Under the pieces are notes generated by a model, which was given only the letters and a program-made list of their open reading frames with translations, was not told where the DNA came from and ran no database searches. Shown here piece by piece: positions 46,642 through 58,799 of a stretch of 64,000 nt of DNA; the first letter of the stretch is position 1, and the number at the start of each line of letters is the position of its first letter. The DNA is taken from positions 26,906,939 to 26,970,938 of the forward strand of contig OY855911.1 of assembly GCA_963693305.1 (NCBI GenBank), written 5' to 3'. The position numbers and the translations under genes are program-made. The DNA is from Meandrina meandrites (lineage: Eukaryota > Cnidaria > Anthozoa > Scleractinia > Meandrinidae).

Positions 46642-47152
46642 CAGTCGGACCTCCGCTTGCCAACACCTCCACTAGGAGAGCACTAAGACATGCCCCCCCC
46701 CCCCCCCCCTTCCTCCTACACCTACAAACGTAAATAACCGAACACCTCTCTTAACGGGACACTATCACGGCTGATCATAGAAATTTCTATTTTCTAATTT
46801 CCTCAGTAGTTTTCCAAATGCAACCAAATACACGAATAAATTTAATAAAAAGATCCCACAAAACAAGATAGAACAGTTATTTTGAGGAAGAAGAACAGGA
46901 TTGCAAGAATGAGGTGGATTGCGATTGATTTTTGGACGGAATGTCCAGAAATCTAAGCTGCCACCCTGGTGAAATTTTGAGCCTTTCATTAATCACTTTT
47001 TCTTCTTAGTTGGCATTCCTTTGCTTTTACCACTTTCTCTTCCTATTGCAAGACAACAAAGCGCAATTATAGCAAGCTACAGGCCATTCAGGCGTGACAG
47101 TGTCCCTTAAAGTGGAGGTTTTTTTGGTGTTCGATTACCGGAGGTTCCACTG
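46642..47152. mobile_element. 511-bp TA-flanked Tc1/mariner-like miniature element
   Basis: CAGTCGGACCTCCG on the left matches the inverted right end CAGTGGAACCTCCG at 12 of 14 bases, and AACACC..CCACT recurs in the inner arms. TA lies on both sides. The CAGTGGAACCTC type of terminus is common in pogo/Tigger-like elements; the assignment is from memory. A poly-C run lies near 46687. No transposase. Confidence 0.8.
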
Positions 47153-48245
47153 TATTATGTGGTGAATAAAAGATAAAAAAACAAATGGAAATCATGAAGG
47201 GCCTTTGTCACGGATTTGAACAGTTTTTTGAATAGCCAAAATTTATATTTGTGGTGTTGGAAACCTAAAAAAATAGTCCGTTTTGTATCAACAATTGCTA
47301 TATTAGAGCACTGAGACTGTGAACAAGCGTCTGGCTGTGGATGGCTTGGATGGAAATGGATTGCAACTTGAAAAATTAACGCTAAACGCTTCAAGTTGTT
47401 TCCGAGCATCTTCAAAAAAAAGAAATCAATATTTATAGCCTTAGTTTGATTTCTATCCGCAAATTAAAGTCATATCTGCCATAAGATGTTCAATGATATT
47501 GTTTTTCATGGGTTAAGTTGCCTACCACTAATTTCAGAACAGTTTAGACCAAAATTTTGCGAAATCCCCGTGACGTAGCTTCTTTAAGGTTAAAAGACAT
47601 GAAAGACTGTGTGTGATACAACAACTAAAAATAAACGATAATTGGCAATTTCACCTCTTTTAAAGATTTAAAAGAATCTACTTTGTACAACTAACATGCT
47701 CATTTTATATGCTATTATTTATGTCGCCGGGCTGGGTGGGCGAGACCTACACGTTTTTTAATCTCTTTATGCCATAATGAGGCAGTGTAATTTTTTTAAT
47801 ATTTACAGCCATTGCACATTTACATATTTACAATAAACTGATTTCGCCTTCACTCATTGCGAATAGGGAAAAAACTCTCCTCTGTTGGACATAGATCTAA
47901 ACTTTACAATCTGTGACATTGCTCAATTCGTGTTATATGTCCTCTCGACGTTTCATGTTTACAATGTCACGATAGAAAAACCTTCCTTTCTTGGTATGAG
48001 TCTCGCTATTTGGAGCTCGGTTAAATAGAGAAACCCGTTATTTCGAACTTACGTGGAATTCCCTTGTATTTACCATTATGTTTTCAGTCATTTACTATCA
48101 GCTCTTTCGAACTCAGCTATTTCTAACTATGTTCTAACCGATCCTTCTTTCTCGAGACCTAAAATCAAAGCTGTTATTCCGAACTGGTCAAGAATAAAAT
48201 AAATCACAGCATTTGATAATCGACAAATGTATTAGAAAAAATGAG
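47153..48245. other. Intergenic, possible weak inverted-repeat element
   Basis: GGCCTTTGTCACGG near 47200 and CCGTGACGTAGCTTCTT near 47567 form an imperfect inverted pair reminiscent of the element at 37860, but no TTAA duplication is visible on the left. Otherwise nothing was recognised. Confidence 0.4.
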
Positions 48246-48249
48246 AAAA

Positions 48250-48486
48250 ACAACAGAATATTCAAAGATATTTGGTAGCAAAAGCATTTGCTGTTTATCT
48301 GACAAAAGAACAACAGAATATTCAAAGATATTTGGTAGCAAAAGCATTTGCTGGTTATCTGACAAAAGAACAACAGAATATTCAAAGATATTTGGTAGCA
48401 AAAGCATTTGCTGGTTATCTGACAAAAGAACAACAGAATATTCAAAGATATTTGGTAGCAAAAGCATTTGCTGGTTATCTGACAAA
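48250..48486. repeat. 60-bp tandem repeat, four near-identical copies
   Basis: Units begin CAACAGAATATTCAAAGATA and end near TTATCTGACAAAAGAA. Copies two to four appear identical; the first differs at one position (TGTTTATC for TGGTTATC) and at its start. The unit is divisible by three, so three frames stay open, but there is no supporting exon structure. Confidence 0.95.
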
Positions 48487-49204
48487 TAATCATTTTATTT
48501 TCATCAGTGCACTGATGTAATTAATCAAAACGATTCGTTTTCTTACGAATTTTTATGCCACATTTTGACGTCTTTCGACCAGACTCAAGGCAAAATGGAA
48601 TTGCATTTTACGCTTCACGGAAAATAAAAGAGAACATTTTGGAAAATCACGGTTCGAGGAGGCTATGAAAATCACGATTCAGGAGAAAAAAGTAACAAAA
48701 AAAAAATAGCCATTTCACATTTCACGGAAAATAAAAATGGCCGATCACGGGTCACGGAAATACTTTAACGTGATATGAAGGAAAATTAAAATGTCAAAGA
48801 AAAAACTAACCTTTATTCCATTTGTACGTTCAACTCTGTAAGTTTTAAGTTAAGAGTTCAATTGCCATTCATGGATTTCCCGCGTAGCATCGTCAAACTA
48901 CTCGGGCATCAGAAACACTTGCAGCTTTTGGTAATTTTTCAAATCAGACTGTCTACTTTAAGTTTGTTTAGCCCAGTAAAATGTCTCGAAAGGTGATCGA
49001 TGTTTAGCAAACTGTCCATCAAGGTAGATTTGCAATTAATCAGAGCTTTCTCTTGTTGTTTTGGCTGCAAGGTCTAAAAAAAATTGCCGAGAAGACTGGC
49101 TTGGACTATGAACTATGATCACGCGCAAGTCTCACCCACAGTGACGTCATCTGTGTCGGTACTCTAATAGATGACAGGCATCAGCCAATCACAACGCGTG
49201 CAGT

Positions 49205-49940
49205 ATCTCGGTTACTGTACTGAATCACTGATAAAACACAATCGCGCGCGCGTTGCTCTTTGAATGAATAATCTTTTTTTGATTTTAAGTCCAAAAGTAC
49301 ATGGAATTACAGGTTTTTGAACTGCAATCCTTTAGAGTTTCTACTAAAACAATTAGACTACCCGTCCTCGTCTTCTATGAGCGATTGTCAACTCGGCTGC
49401 GCCTCGTTGATTATTCTCCGTTTTGTAGTCTAACTGCTAAATAGGAAACAATAGGAGAACCAAGTACTCTTATTGTTTTCTAGAGCATCGAAAGTAATTC
49501 GCATTTGCTTTGGTTTTAAATTACTACGCTTAACTCGAACCACTTTCTCAACCAATCAGAAGTGAAACCAAAATCAATCGTGACTCGCTCGCTCAGCTTT
49601 CCCGCGCTTCGCACCGGTCACATGTACTTACTTCGAGTTTTGATTGGTTCACTGGATTGTCCGTGTCCTTTGTAATTGGCCAGAGTGATTACTTTAGCTT
49701 TGGCTCTAAGATATTCAATTGAAAACTGCTCTAATCCCTGCTAGAACACAATCACGTGCTCGTTGTTCTAAAAGGGAAAATTATTTGTGATTTTTGGCTT
49801 TACAATACAACAATTTGCAAGTTTTGGACTGCAATTCTTTAAATCTCCTATGACAACAATTAGACTACACGTCCTCCTTTTCTATGAGCGCTATTCAACT
49901 CGTCTGCGCCTCGCTGACTATTCGCTCATAGAGAATTCGG
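49205..49940. repeat. Two-copy direct repeat, about 210 bp each
   Basis: The segment about 49225-49425 (AACACAATCGCG.GCG...ATTAGACTACCCGTCCTC) recurs diverged at about 49744-49930 (AACACAATCACGTGC...ATTAGACTACACGTCCTC). Both end in a palindromic CTCGGCTGCGCCTCG-type block. Intergenic, downstream of the GPCR. Confidence 0.75.
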
Positions 49941-49984
49941 CTCTCAGTCTAATTCCTAAATAGATAGCGAGTACTAAGCACAAC

Positions 49985-50427
49985 CAAGAGAGTATGAAGT
50001 GAGAGAGTTAATCCCCCATATAGGCCTTATTTCAAAGGTAATTCCTCTTAAGTTATTTTTAGACATGGTACCCAGCTCACCCGAGGATGTTAACACGCGT
50101 TGCGTGGATGTTCTCGCGTGTTTTTTAGAGACGATCAGAAACGCAATGGCAGGAAATGTGGTGAAAAAAGTGGCTTGTATTCATTTTGTTGAGGGATACG
50201 AGGATTAAACGAAACTAAAAGAAGAAGTGGTAGCACTGGCCGAGTTCAACCTTGAATTGTCGTGATCAAGTGCGAGTTTATTAGTTCCAGTTCTGTTAGA
50301 CTTTTATTTCGCAACAAGAAACTTGTCCCGGCCGGAATAATCGCCATGTCTAAAAATAACTTAAGAGGAATTACCTTTGGAATAAGGCCTATATGGGGGA
50401 TTAACTCTCTTACTTCATACTCTCTTG
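49985..50427. mobile_element. 443-bp element with about 85-bp inverted arms
   Basis: CAAGAGAGTATGAAGT on the left is mirrored by ACTTCATACTCTCTTG on the right. The match continues through TTAATCCCCCATATAGGCC to CTTAAGTTATTTTTAGACAT with a few mismatches. The interior has no recognisable coding; a 69-codon frame crosses it. No clear target duplication was established. Confidence 0.8.
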
Positions 50428-50763
50428 ACACGACAGATATATGGGCCATACGGAACCCCCCTTATAAAGTAAGAATTTGATTTACGTGGCTGGAGTTTTT
50501 GTTTGAGATCCTGTGACTTTGCAGCCTTCCATGTTCAAACCTGTTCTTCTCTCTCCGTCACTCACTCAATAAAGGCTATTTATTTGCACTCTTCAAAACG
50601 TTGTCATAAATTCAGTAGCTGATGATGCTTCATCTGAGACCATGCAGTTTGCTGGCGCCGATTTGGGTCTTTCATTTAGGTCTTGGGTGTCTTGTTGTCA
50701 AACTGTTCCCTGCCGGTTGACAAATTTCAAGGAGGCGATAGAATGGCAGGATTTGGACTTTGG

Positions 50764-50769
50764 TTTATT
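50764..50769 (-). promoter_or_regulatory. Candidate poly(A) signal of the GPCR gene
   Basis: AATAAA on the minus strand, about 76 bp beyond the GPCR stop codon and in the correct orientation. Other AATAAA matches occur further downstream, so the choice is provisional. Confidence 0.45.
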
Positions 50770-50844
50770 CCTGATAATTTGACACTTGTTCACATCTTTT
50801 GTACTTGCAGAATTGTTTTATCTCGCTTTACGCTGCACGCTACT

Positions 50845-52065
50845 TTAAGCATGGATTGTTGCATTTATTATCACAATAGATGGAGGTTGCCGCTGGTCTA
50901 CGCCATCACAGGAGCTTCTGTATTTATCGAGCGTGGGGGCAGACAAGGACCTTTTCAACTTTACTTCATGCGGTCTTCTATGGAAAGAATCTAAAACTTC
51001 GGGTGGATGGAGGGATGCTGATCTTGTTAAGCGCCGAGTACGTTTTTCCTTGTTATGCTGCTCTTCCGACGCAAACGGATCCTTTCGCCTGACAAATCGA
51101 GCAGCATCAACTGCTGGCTGGGTTGCTTGAGGCTTTTTCCGCTTTCCAAAGAGCTCTCGAAGGGCATTTCTAAAGCGGCGGTCTCTATAACAATAAAGCA
51201 GAGGATTGAATAGAGAGTTCAACTGCGTCACTGTATCTGTAAATCGGATAGCGACATTTGTACGAAAAACTGGAAAAAAGTTCGCCAAGATTTCAAATCC
51301 AAATATTGGCAAAAAGGTCAACATCAGTGCAGCGGTTAGCAAACCAGTCGTCTTGGCAACTTTGGACTCGAGTTTCACCTTCACGAGGTCGGTAACTTGG
51401 CTGATTTCGTTTATTTTACGGTCGCGTATTCCAAGGTACACCTTTCGATAAAAGAAAACAATAAGTATTAAGCAAACTGCTCCTGTAACAGCGCATATGG
51501 TAAACCAGCCTTCCACAATCCTTTGATCCACGCCGACCACTGCTATTATAAGGCTTGTAACTGCTAAGAAAAGCGCGGAGAGCCACGCTGTAATTGCGAG
51601 TTTCTTGACACGGCCTTTTGTGACGATAACTTTGTAGTCCATCCATTTCTGTATTGCCACGTACCTCTCCCAAGCAATGATAGTCAAGTGGAACAAGGTA
51701 GCAAGGAAGAGTAAAAACATGAAGAAAACGTTCACCGATTCTAACACACATGTATGTGCAAATGAAGCTTGAGATAATATTAAGAGATCGACAGTAGCAG
51801 ATAACGGCATAACTATTAAGCCAATTAGAAGATCCGTAACGGCCAAGCTAGACAAAGGAATGTTTGAGATTTTTTTCAGCTCTTTACTTTGCTTCATAAC
51901 TAGGATTACCAAGGAGTTTAAAAGAATGGTAGGAAGTGAAGCGATGAGTGCTATGGTGTCTACAAACCAGTACAGGGTGGAGTGATTTAAGTCCCATGAA
52001 ACGCTTGGGCACTGAGGGGTTGAGCTCAAAGGGTTGGCGGTGGATTCGGTGTTGTTTAAGTCCAT
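50845..52065 (-). CDS. Class A (rhodopsin-like) G protein-coupled receptor, single exon
   Basis: A complete 406-residue frame with ATG in context AAAATGG and a TAA stop. Seven hydrophobic segments are evident. Landmarks: N50 in TM1 (LLNSLV), D78 in TM2 (LAVTDLL), C106 before TM3, ERY at 133-135 (AWERYVAI), W161 in TM4, P253 in TM6 (LTFLPIF), and NPLLY at 287-291 in TM7, followed by an amphipathic helix-8 region (RDRRFRNALRELF). TM5 lacks the usual proline, and no clear second disulphide cysteine stands in the second extracellular loop other than C191. N4 and N27 are in glycosylation sequons. The 95-residue tail is rich in basic residues and serines (RSASLH, RSLSAP). The ligand cannot be told; intronless orphan class A receptors are abundant in cnidarians. 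Confidence 0.95.
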   Translation of the reverse strand: MDLNNTESTANPLSSTPQCPSVSWDLNHSTLYWFVDTIALIASLPTILLNSLVILVMKQSKELKKISNIPLSSLAVTDLLIGLIVMPLSATVDLLILSQASFAHTCVLESVNVFFMFLLFLATLFHLTIIAWERYVAIQKWMDYKVIVTKGRVKKLAITAWLSALFLAVTSLIIAVVGVDQRIVEGWFTICAVTGAVCLILIVFFYRKVYLGIRDRKINEISQVTDLVKVKLESKVAKTTGLLTAALMLTFLPIFGFEILANFFPVFRTNVAIRFTDTVTQLNSLFNPLLYCYRDRRFRNALRELFGKRKKPQATQPAVDAARFVRRKDPFASEEQHNKEKRTRRLTRSASLHPPEVLDSFHRRPHEVKLKRSLSAPTLDKYRSSCDGVDQRQPPSIVIINATIHA

Positions 52066-55000
52066 TTTGGTATGGTGTGATGGACAAAACTCTTTTGAAG
52101 GTACAATAAGTGGTCAGTGGTGGCTGCCAAATGGTCACGTGTTTCTCACCTGCTGCCTCAGTTGCTTACAAGGCCAACCCGTTCCTTTAATCCTGTTGAT
52201 GCATAAGATTAAAACACGTATAATTACCCATTGAACACCTTGTCCAAAGTTCGTTTTCTGACTCGTTTTCATTAACGGGTGCAGTTTTCTTTACTTAAAA
52301 ATAAACCCAATAGAGTAGAAGGCGATTGGATTCAAGAAAAAGCAGATAATATGAACAGCTATACCTAAAGATAGCATGCAAGCAACCAGGAACAAAACGG
52401 ATAGGACAGAAGAATGTAAATACTGACATGAACGGGCGGTATCACCGTCAAACATCGTCTGTTTCCTCAATTGAATTAATAGTTCTTGTAAGAGATAGCT
52501 CTCGCCTGATATTTTTGGAAATGAAATACGTCAATTTGGGCTCAAAATAATCGTCAGACCTTTTTATTTCCATACCAGCTATAGCAAGGGAAAAAAAGTT
52601 CTTAATCACACCATGAGTGCTACCAAAAATTAAATATCGTAAAATTCCGGTTGTTTAATTGTTCAATTATAGTTCACCACTATAATTTCTGTGATTTTAA
52701 TTGGCTTGATGTGATCACATGACGCTATAATGTTGTAACCTTTCCTTGGGTTACGCTTTCGCATATTTTGTGGCCACATCTAAAGGGAAGTGTTTCAGTG
52801 GTTTTTCGAATCTGGCGTAGCGCGGTTTATAACTCTTAGAACTCCACTTGCAGCCCGAATATTGGCTGCCTGGTATGAAAAGAGCTTGATTGGGCTACCA
52901 CACAAAACAGCTCTTACTTGGGGGCGTGGCGATGATTCACAAATGTTTGCATGGCTTGGCGCCTAGGTCTCTGGCGGAAAGGTCGTCTTTGGGATTCGAT
53001 GTCCACAGCGGGGATCTTACCAAACCACAACGGCGACATTGACGACAACGTCGTCTAAAAAATGAATTTATATTTTAATTAACATTTTCGCAGCTATCCT
53101 AATTTACTTGGTACGTTCATTTTTGTCAGAACTAATCTCTAGCTGAATATGTAAGCGCATTATTAGAAAATTCGTCAACGAGGTTCACGTTCTCCAGAAC
53201 TACGCAAAATTTGGACATTTCACGTCGTTGTTTTGTAGAAGTCGACAAAGAAATGTACCAAAACGGATAACGCACGTGCTAAGCTATTGTACTGCTCATA
53301 AAGCCTTTTGTCTGGAGACGTTCTCGTTGCAGTCGCCGTCGTGGTTTCGTATGGTCTTACATGTAAGTTATAGAACAAGACACTGTAGTTTTGCCGCACG
53401 TCTACTGGCCAAAGATTGTGTTTTTTTTACTACGCTACAAGAACTTATAATAGTCTAGGTAAACAAACGAAAGGTTCCAAAACAAATAAGGAATTTAAGA
53501 GACTTACTAAAAGTCACCTTTTTACACTCAGGATGTAATATTTTATAATGTAGTACTCTAATATAATAGGTTAGAAATGAGTTAGTTGTGGAGTTTGTAA
53601 ATTTTTCTTATTTAAATATTGTAAATTAAAGTTAAAACAACCTACCAGGATTTCTTAATAAAATTATTATATAGTATTGTATTGTAATAGTTGTTATTTG
53701 CAAAGTTCCAAATTGTGATAAGGGTGTATCAAGTGATTGACTGGCCCATAGTCAATAAACTTTTCACATTGAATATCTCGTGTTATCAGAATAGGTCCTT
53801 TCTGTATATAAGTAACAGTCACACGTGGGTAACAAAACATTCAGGCAAGTAGTAGCTGAGGTAAACGAATAACGTGAAAACCTTAAGAAAGTTTGCCGTG
53901 ATGCCGAGATCTGGTCTTGTGTTCCCTAGAGGTTTGTGGTCCGTGTCTGCAAGCGTCTTATGTTCTAACTTTAAAATTTCAGGATGAAACTCTAGTTATT
54001 CGAGTACGTTCATTTGGAAATATATTGTCAGCAAAATGTAAACATCTCGATCGTAGCGCAATGCCTCAACATTCCAACTTATTGTTTATTAAGCCCCATA
54101 CCTTTTAAAAATTGGTGAACCCTGATCCAGCTATAAAAGTGGTGGTCACGTGATTCCCGTACCTGCATACGTACGTACGTACGTTTGCTGTTGTTATGCA
54201 CGGGTAAACAACAAAAAGGATGACTAAAAAATTGTAAGTCCTGAAAATAGTATCATCGCGTGAATACTTAATTAAATAAAATGCAAAATAAATAACAGTG
54301 TAGCTCTGCTTTAAGGTTTGGCTAAATCTCTTTCACGAATATTTACGCCAAACCTTTTTTGATTTACAAAAACCGAAGGAGCGCTGAGCAACAATAAATG
54401 TAGTATAGGACAGCAAAGTACCAAGCAACAAAATGAATGGTTCGACCGATATGAGATTGTTCAGCCACACGGATCAAAGACAAGCGCTTCGCAAATTAAA
54501 AACTGCAAATAGCGCCCGCAGAGCAAGTCAAACTACAGACAACAAGTAAGGCTGCTCAGCGACACTACACAGCAAAATATCTAATGAGAGACTTATTATC
54601 CAAGTACATACTTTATTTTCTTTGCATTTTTTATCAGAGAGTGTATATTGAAACCTCGCACGCGAAAATCTGGTGTGATACCTGAACTTATTTGCGCAAA
54701 AAATGTCGCTTTCGTTGCGAGTTAAGCTTAAATCGATAGCTAACAGTTAAATTCGCCAGTCGCATTTTGCGTAGCTCTGAAACGATCATTTGAGCTATGA
54801 AATACCCTTAAACTATAAATGGACTGGGTGATGTGGATGTTTCAGTTTGATCCGTAAACGAAGTGATGATATGAAAAGCAGTAAAGCTGTGAGTAAAATT
54901 TCTTTTGCTGATGTTGTTAATTTTGCTTTGCCGTGAATTGATATTATTTCATTGTAAGTCGAATTTTCGTTTATAGCGTTGATTTTGTTTTGCCGCGAAT

Positions 55001-55250
55001 TGTTCATGAGTTTCTTTTGCGAGCGCGAAAGTTGATAGGTTTTGCAGTGAGTTTATTTTGTTCTGCAGCCTCAAGAAAATTTTTTAAGATATTTTTCTTC
55101 CGCCTATGGATCACAGTACTACTTGTACTACATTGTATTGTTAAGTCCAGTAGAAAACAATGGAAGTTCTGCTTTAAGGCTGGCCAAAATCTAAAAGAGT
55201 GTTACCAATGTATACCCGTTCTTTTCAGTTTCACTAAAAATCTGTCTTAC
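52066..55250. other. Region upstream of the GPCR; 5' UTR and regulatory sequence probable
   Basis: A CAG/GTGAGA donor-like site on the minus strand lies about 90 bp upstream of the start codon. The stretch 52480-52620 resembles the cassette at 55440-55610. An ACGTACGTACGTACG run lies at 54170-54184. No other coding exon was recognised. Confidence 0.4.
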
Positions 55251-55254
55251 TAAA

Positions 55255-56090
55255 TTCTTATACCTCAAATTAGTTAATGTAAATAACATGTGAACCAATT
55301 CACAGATCAATTGAAGACTTCATATCAGTATAATGATCGAAGAGTCAAGCTAGTAAACTAAAGCCAAGGAAATTCAAAAGCTATTAACGCATTTAAGGTT
55401 CAGACTAGATCGAAATTCTTTTAAAGTAAACAGATTCATTTAGCTAATAGATATCGTTCAAAATCGCTCTCACCTGTGATTTGTGAAAATAAAATACAAT
55501 GTTTGTGCTCAGGGAATCGTCCGCGCTTTCTTGAAAGGTGTTGTCGATTTATCCAGAAAGTATGACTAACTTTCAGATTAGAGAAAAGGAATAGTTCTTA
55601 TATAGTCACACAACAGGAACATTTGTCGCCAAACCATTTGATATGGAAATTGGAGTAAAAGAGTCGGAAATTTCAAGTAGTCCATTTTTTGAAGAGTAGC
55701 TGTACCCTTGAAATTTTGAGTAAAGAAAGCGTCATACAGCTTTCAGTCGAGAGTTTAAATGGAAGGAATCCTGAAAGCCTTTGTTCGTGAAAATCGTCGA
55801 GACAAATTGGAAAAACTGTTTATTTCTGGGAAAGGTCTTGGGCCGCTAACACATGGGCCAAACTTTCGGATAGTTGATATATTTTGAGGGTTCACAAATT
55901 TTGAAATTCTACTGTGACAGTCGATATCAGCTCGTACATATAACTTTTCCGTGCCAATCGCGACAAGTTTTCGTTTTGATTCATGTATTGTACTAAAACT
56001 TTTTTATTGCACCTGTCAATTCTTTAACTACACTCTCGAGGCAGCGAAACAGCGACTGTGAATCACGAATCTAAAAGCGGTTTAACTCGG
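55255..56090. repeat. Repeated upstream cassette, copy 1 (relatives at 58150-58270, 58800-59300, 59930-60470)
   Basis: Blocks shared with 59930-60470 in the same order: CGTTCAAAA.CG.TCT, ACATTTGTCGC.AAA, TATGGAAATT.G.GTAAA.GAGTCG, TTCTAC.GTGACA and CACCTG.CAATT. It shares GTCCGC.CTTTCTTGAAA.GTGTTGTCGATT with 58225-58250 and CAGTATAATGAT.GAAGAG with 58870. The copies are diverged and non-coding. Confidence 0.75.
55474..55604 (-). promoter_or_regulatory. Candidate TATA promoter and 5' UTR exon (minus strand)
   Basis: TATATAA occurs at 55598-55604 on the minus strand. A strong donor (CACAG/GTGAGAG) follows at 55474. A transcript starting about 30 bp below the TATA box would have a first exon near 100 nt, splicing towards the GPCR 3.4 kb away in the same orientation. 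This is inference from spacing only. Confidence 0.3.
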
Positions 56091-56947
56091 TATTAAGAGT
56101 AAGCAGAATTAAATAATAAGTATATCGACATGATTCAATTAATGTTATTGATCCTAGTAAACCTAGTTTATATGTTGCATTTCATTTGCGTGCCGGATTC
56201 AAGTCCTAATAAAAGCGCTGCAATTGCCTAAAATTAGCACAATTCCCACAAAATAACCTGGTGATGTTAAAGCTTATTTTACAATGCTTTTTAACTTGTA
56301 TTTTTTTTCTGTGTTATCGTAAGTTTGTGTTACTTGGAAGTGTCGTCGAACTCAAGATCAGCGGATATCGTTATGTTTCGCTACAAAAGCGAAAAACACT
56401 TCAGCCGCATGTCTTTCATATTCACAATAAACTTGTCAAATTTACAGAGTTTCTTTCTTCTTACTTCTAGCTGAAATGAAAATGTTCATCTTTTGTTCGC
56501 CATCTCCATGGTACATTTAAATACACTTATGTGCTAGCCTTTGTAGAGCCGCCTACTTTCCTCAAGGAATCGGATTTGGATTATGATTTTTTTTAGAAGT
56601 TTGACGGCTGTAGAGGCAATTATATGCCCATTTCGACAATGATTTTAAGCTCCAATATGAGAGCCTCTTCAAAAATAACAGCATGTAATTTTGTAGTTAC
56701 GCAAAGTTTGTCTTTTAAATTGTCATGCATGCTGCGAAAGAGAAAACAAAGACTTGATTTGCTGGGCGGATGTTTTCGACTCATCTATCAGCATCTTGTG
56801 AACTCTAATTTCAATATGGAGTGTTCTTATATTTCGCGCTGCTAGTCCTAGTAGTACGGGAGAAACTTACTTTTCGCTATAGTCTGTTTCATCAATCGTT
56901 TAATTTCAGCAAGAACCACATTTTCTAATCGCTGGATGAAAGATCAA

Positions 56948-57201
56948 AGGCGTAGCCAAGGGGGGGTTCTAGGGTGCCCGTGAATCCCCCTCTGTGAGAT
57001 AATTTTTTAAGTAAACAACATAAAAACCTTATAAATCAGGTGGCAAAAACGCGCAAATCCGTAGAATCAAAATGCCATAAATCTTTGCTAGTGCTAGGTA
57101 GTTAAATACTCCACACCTGCAGTGGACTAGCTAAGTACCCTGGGTGTGACACAGTGTGACCCCCCCCCCCCCCCCCCTTGAAAAATGCTAGCTACGCCCC
57201 T
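56948..57201. mobile_element. 254-bp hAT-like miniature element
   Basis: AGGCGTAGCCAAGGGGGGG on the left corresponds to the inverted right end AGGGGCGTAGCTAGCATTTT, followed inside by CAAGGGGGGG. The GGGGCGTAGCTAGC terminus is common in hAT-type elements of invertebrates. It includes a poly-C run near 57160. The left end is slightly damaged. Confidence 0.65.
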
Positions 57202-58149
57202 CAATGATTGTCCAATTTGCATCATCGAATCCGATATTGCTTAACAAAGAAGCTATAAAGATGTCATTTTATTGTTCAACTTTTATTGAGTTCAAAACAC
57301 ATACAAACATACAAACAATTTTGTATCTTTACATCGCTCATTACTCGTTTTCAGTAGCTTTTTCGAGAAGAAGGCGAGACTTGGATCAGCCCCGCGCAAA
57401 GCTCGTTTAGCCATGAACCCATAGTTCCAAACCCGTACCCTTTTATATAGTTTTGATAGGAGAGGTTTCCCTTTCGTATACCTTTAATAGAAAACGTATC
57501 TCTGTCACATCCCTGTAGTAGGGGATTCAGATAGCTTACTGCGAATGTCATAATTTAGAATGATAACTCGTACATACTGAAACTCGCACAAAAAGGGGTT
57601 TCATCTGATTGGTCACAACGTTTTCAGATTGCTTTGAGCGACAGAAACAACCTATTTTTTTTAAAGTACAGTTTTACACAAATTCTTTTGTTCAAAACGC
57701 TGCTACAACAATTTACTTGGTGCAGGTGAACACTGACGAGTGCGAACGCCAAACGCAAATTTTAAAAACATGATGGTACCTGTATCTATGATGATAAACA
57801 AAGAAAGATAGTAAATGATGGTACCTCTTAGAGAAATGTCCTGCGATATTCTCTTGGTTTGTCCGTGTAACAATGACGTCTTTTAGCGCGAGCGTCGCCC
57901 GCGGAAAAATATAAGGCCATATGTTTGGAACTCCTCTGTTTTTCGATTCGTCTTATATATCTCTTCTTCTTTTTATATCGCCAATGAAAGAAATTTAATG
58001 TGAGCTGGATTGTCAATTAAAAAATATACGCGGAGGAAAGGGAAATAAGTTTTATTTCATAGAATACCTATGAACACAAAAGCAGGATTTATTAAGCAAT
58101 CAGGCAAAGTTGTAAAGCAAAAAGGTTTAAAACGTTGACGTAATGGCTG
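57202..58149. other. Intergenic, no gene seen
   Basis: AT-rich sequence with short unrelated frames. No splice-supported exons or repeat ends were recognised. Confidence 0.45.
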
Positions 58150-58799
58150 CCTTTAAAACTCAATGCTCCTAACTTAGATTCGCGATTACAAAATGCAAAG
58201 ACTGGGTTCGAAGAATCGTCCGCTTTCTTGAAATGTGTTGTCGATTTGGCCAAGAAGTAGGATTAACAAACGGCTCAAGCGTCATCACTTTCATTTAGTA
58301 AATTTTTTCTCCTTATTTTTTTACCTTAGCCAAACTCGCAATTAGCCAGTCAGAAGCCTTGTCTGCTGTCCTTATTTCGTATGATATCAAGTCACCGACC
58401 TGATATCATCGGATATTTGGCTGAAATTGTACGGCTTACGTGCTCGAGTAAACTCGCCTGACGTGCCTCCGAAACGTGCCAGAAATGAAGGCCTGTAGGA
58501 TTATGCAAAAAAAGAACCAACAACAAATGCAAATCAGGAAGCGATAAAAAGGTGACGCGAAACTGGAGAAAATAATGCGAAACAAATTTCGAATCACTTG
58601 TTATTAACATCATTCTAACTTAATTCGTTTTAACGTTTTGGTCGAAAAGGAAAAGAAAAATCCGATTGTGTAGTATCATGAGAATGTTTATATGCTGAGT
58701 CGCAAAATGTTAGTGCACGGCGCCGTCTCAATATCTCAATTTTGATACAATGTTTATCTGTCATTTTTAGTTCGTTAGGAACCAGTCTGACTCAAACTT

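Noticed and set aside
47190..47595. Another TTAA element with CGTGAC ends
   Set aside because: Inverted ends match poorly and the left side lacks TTAA, so it is not listed as an element.
50880..51751. Overlapping frames on both strands across the GPCR
   Set aside because: Shadows of the GPCR coding sequence.
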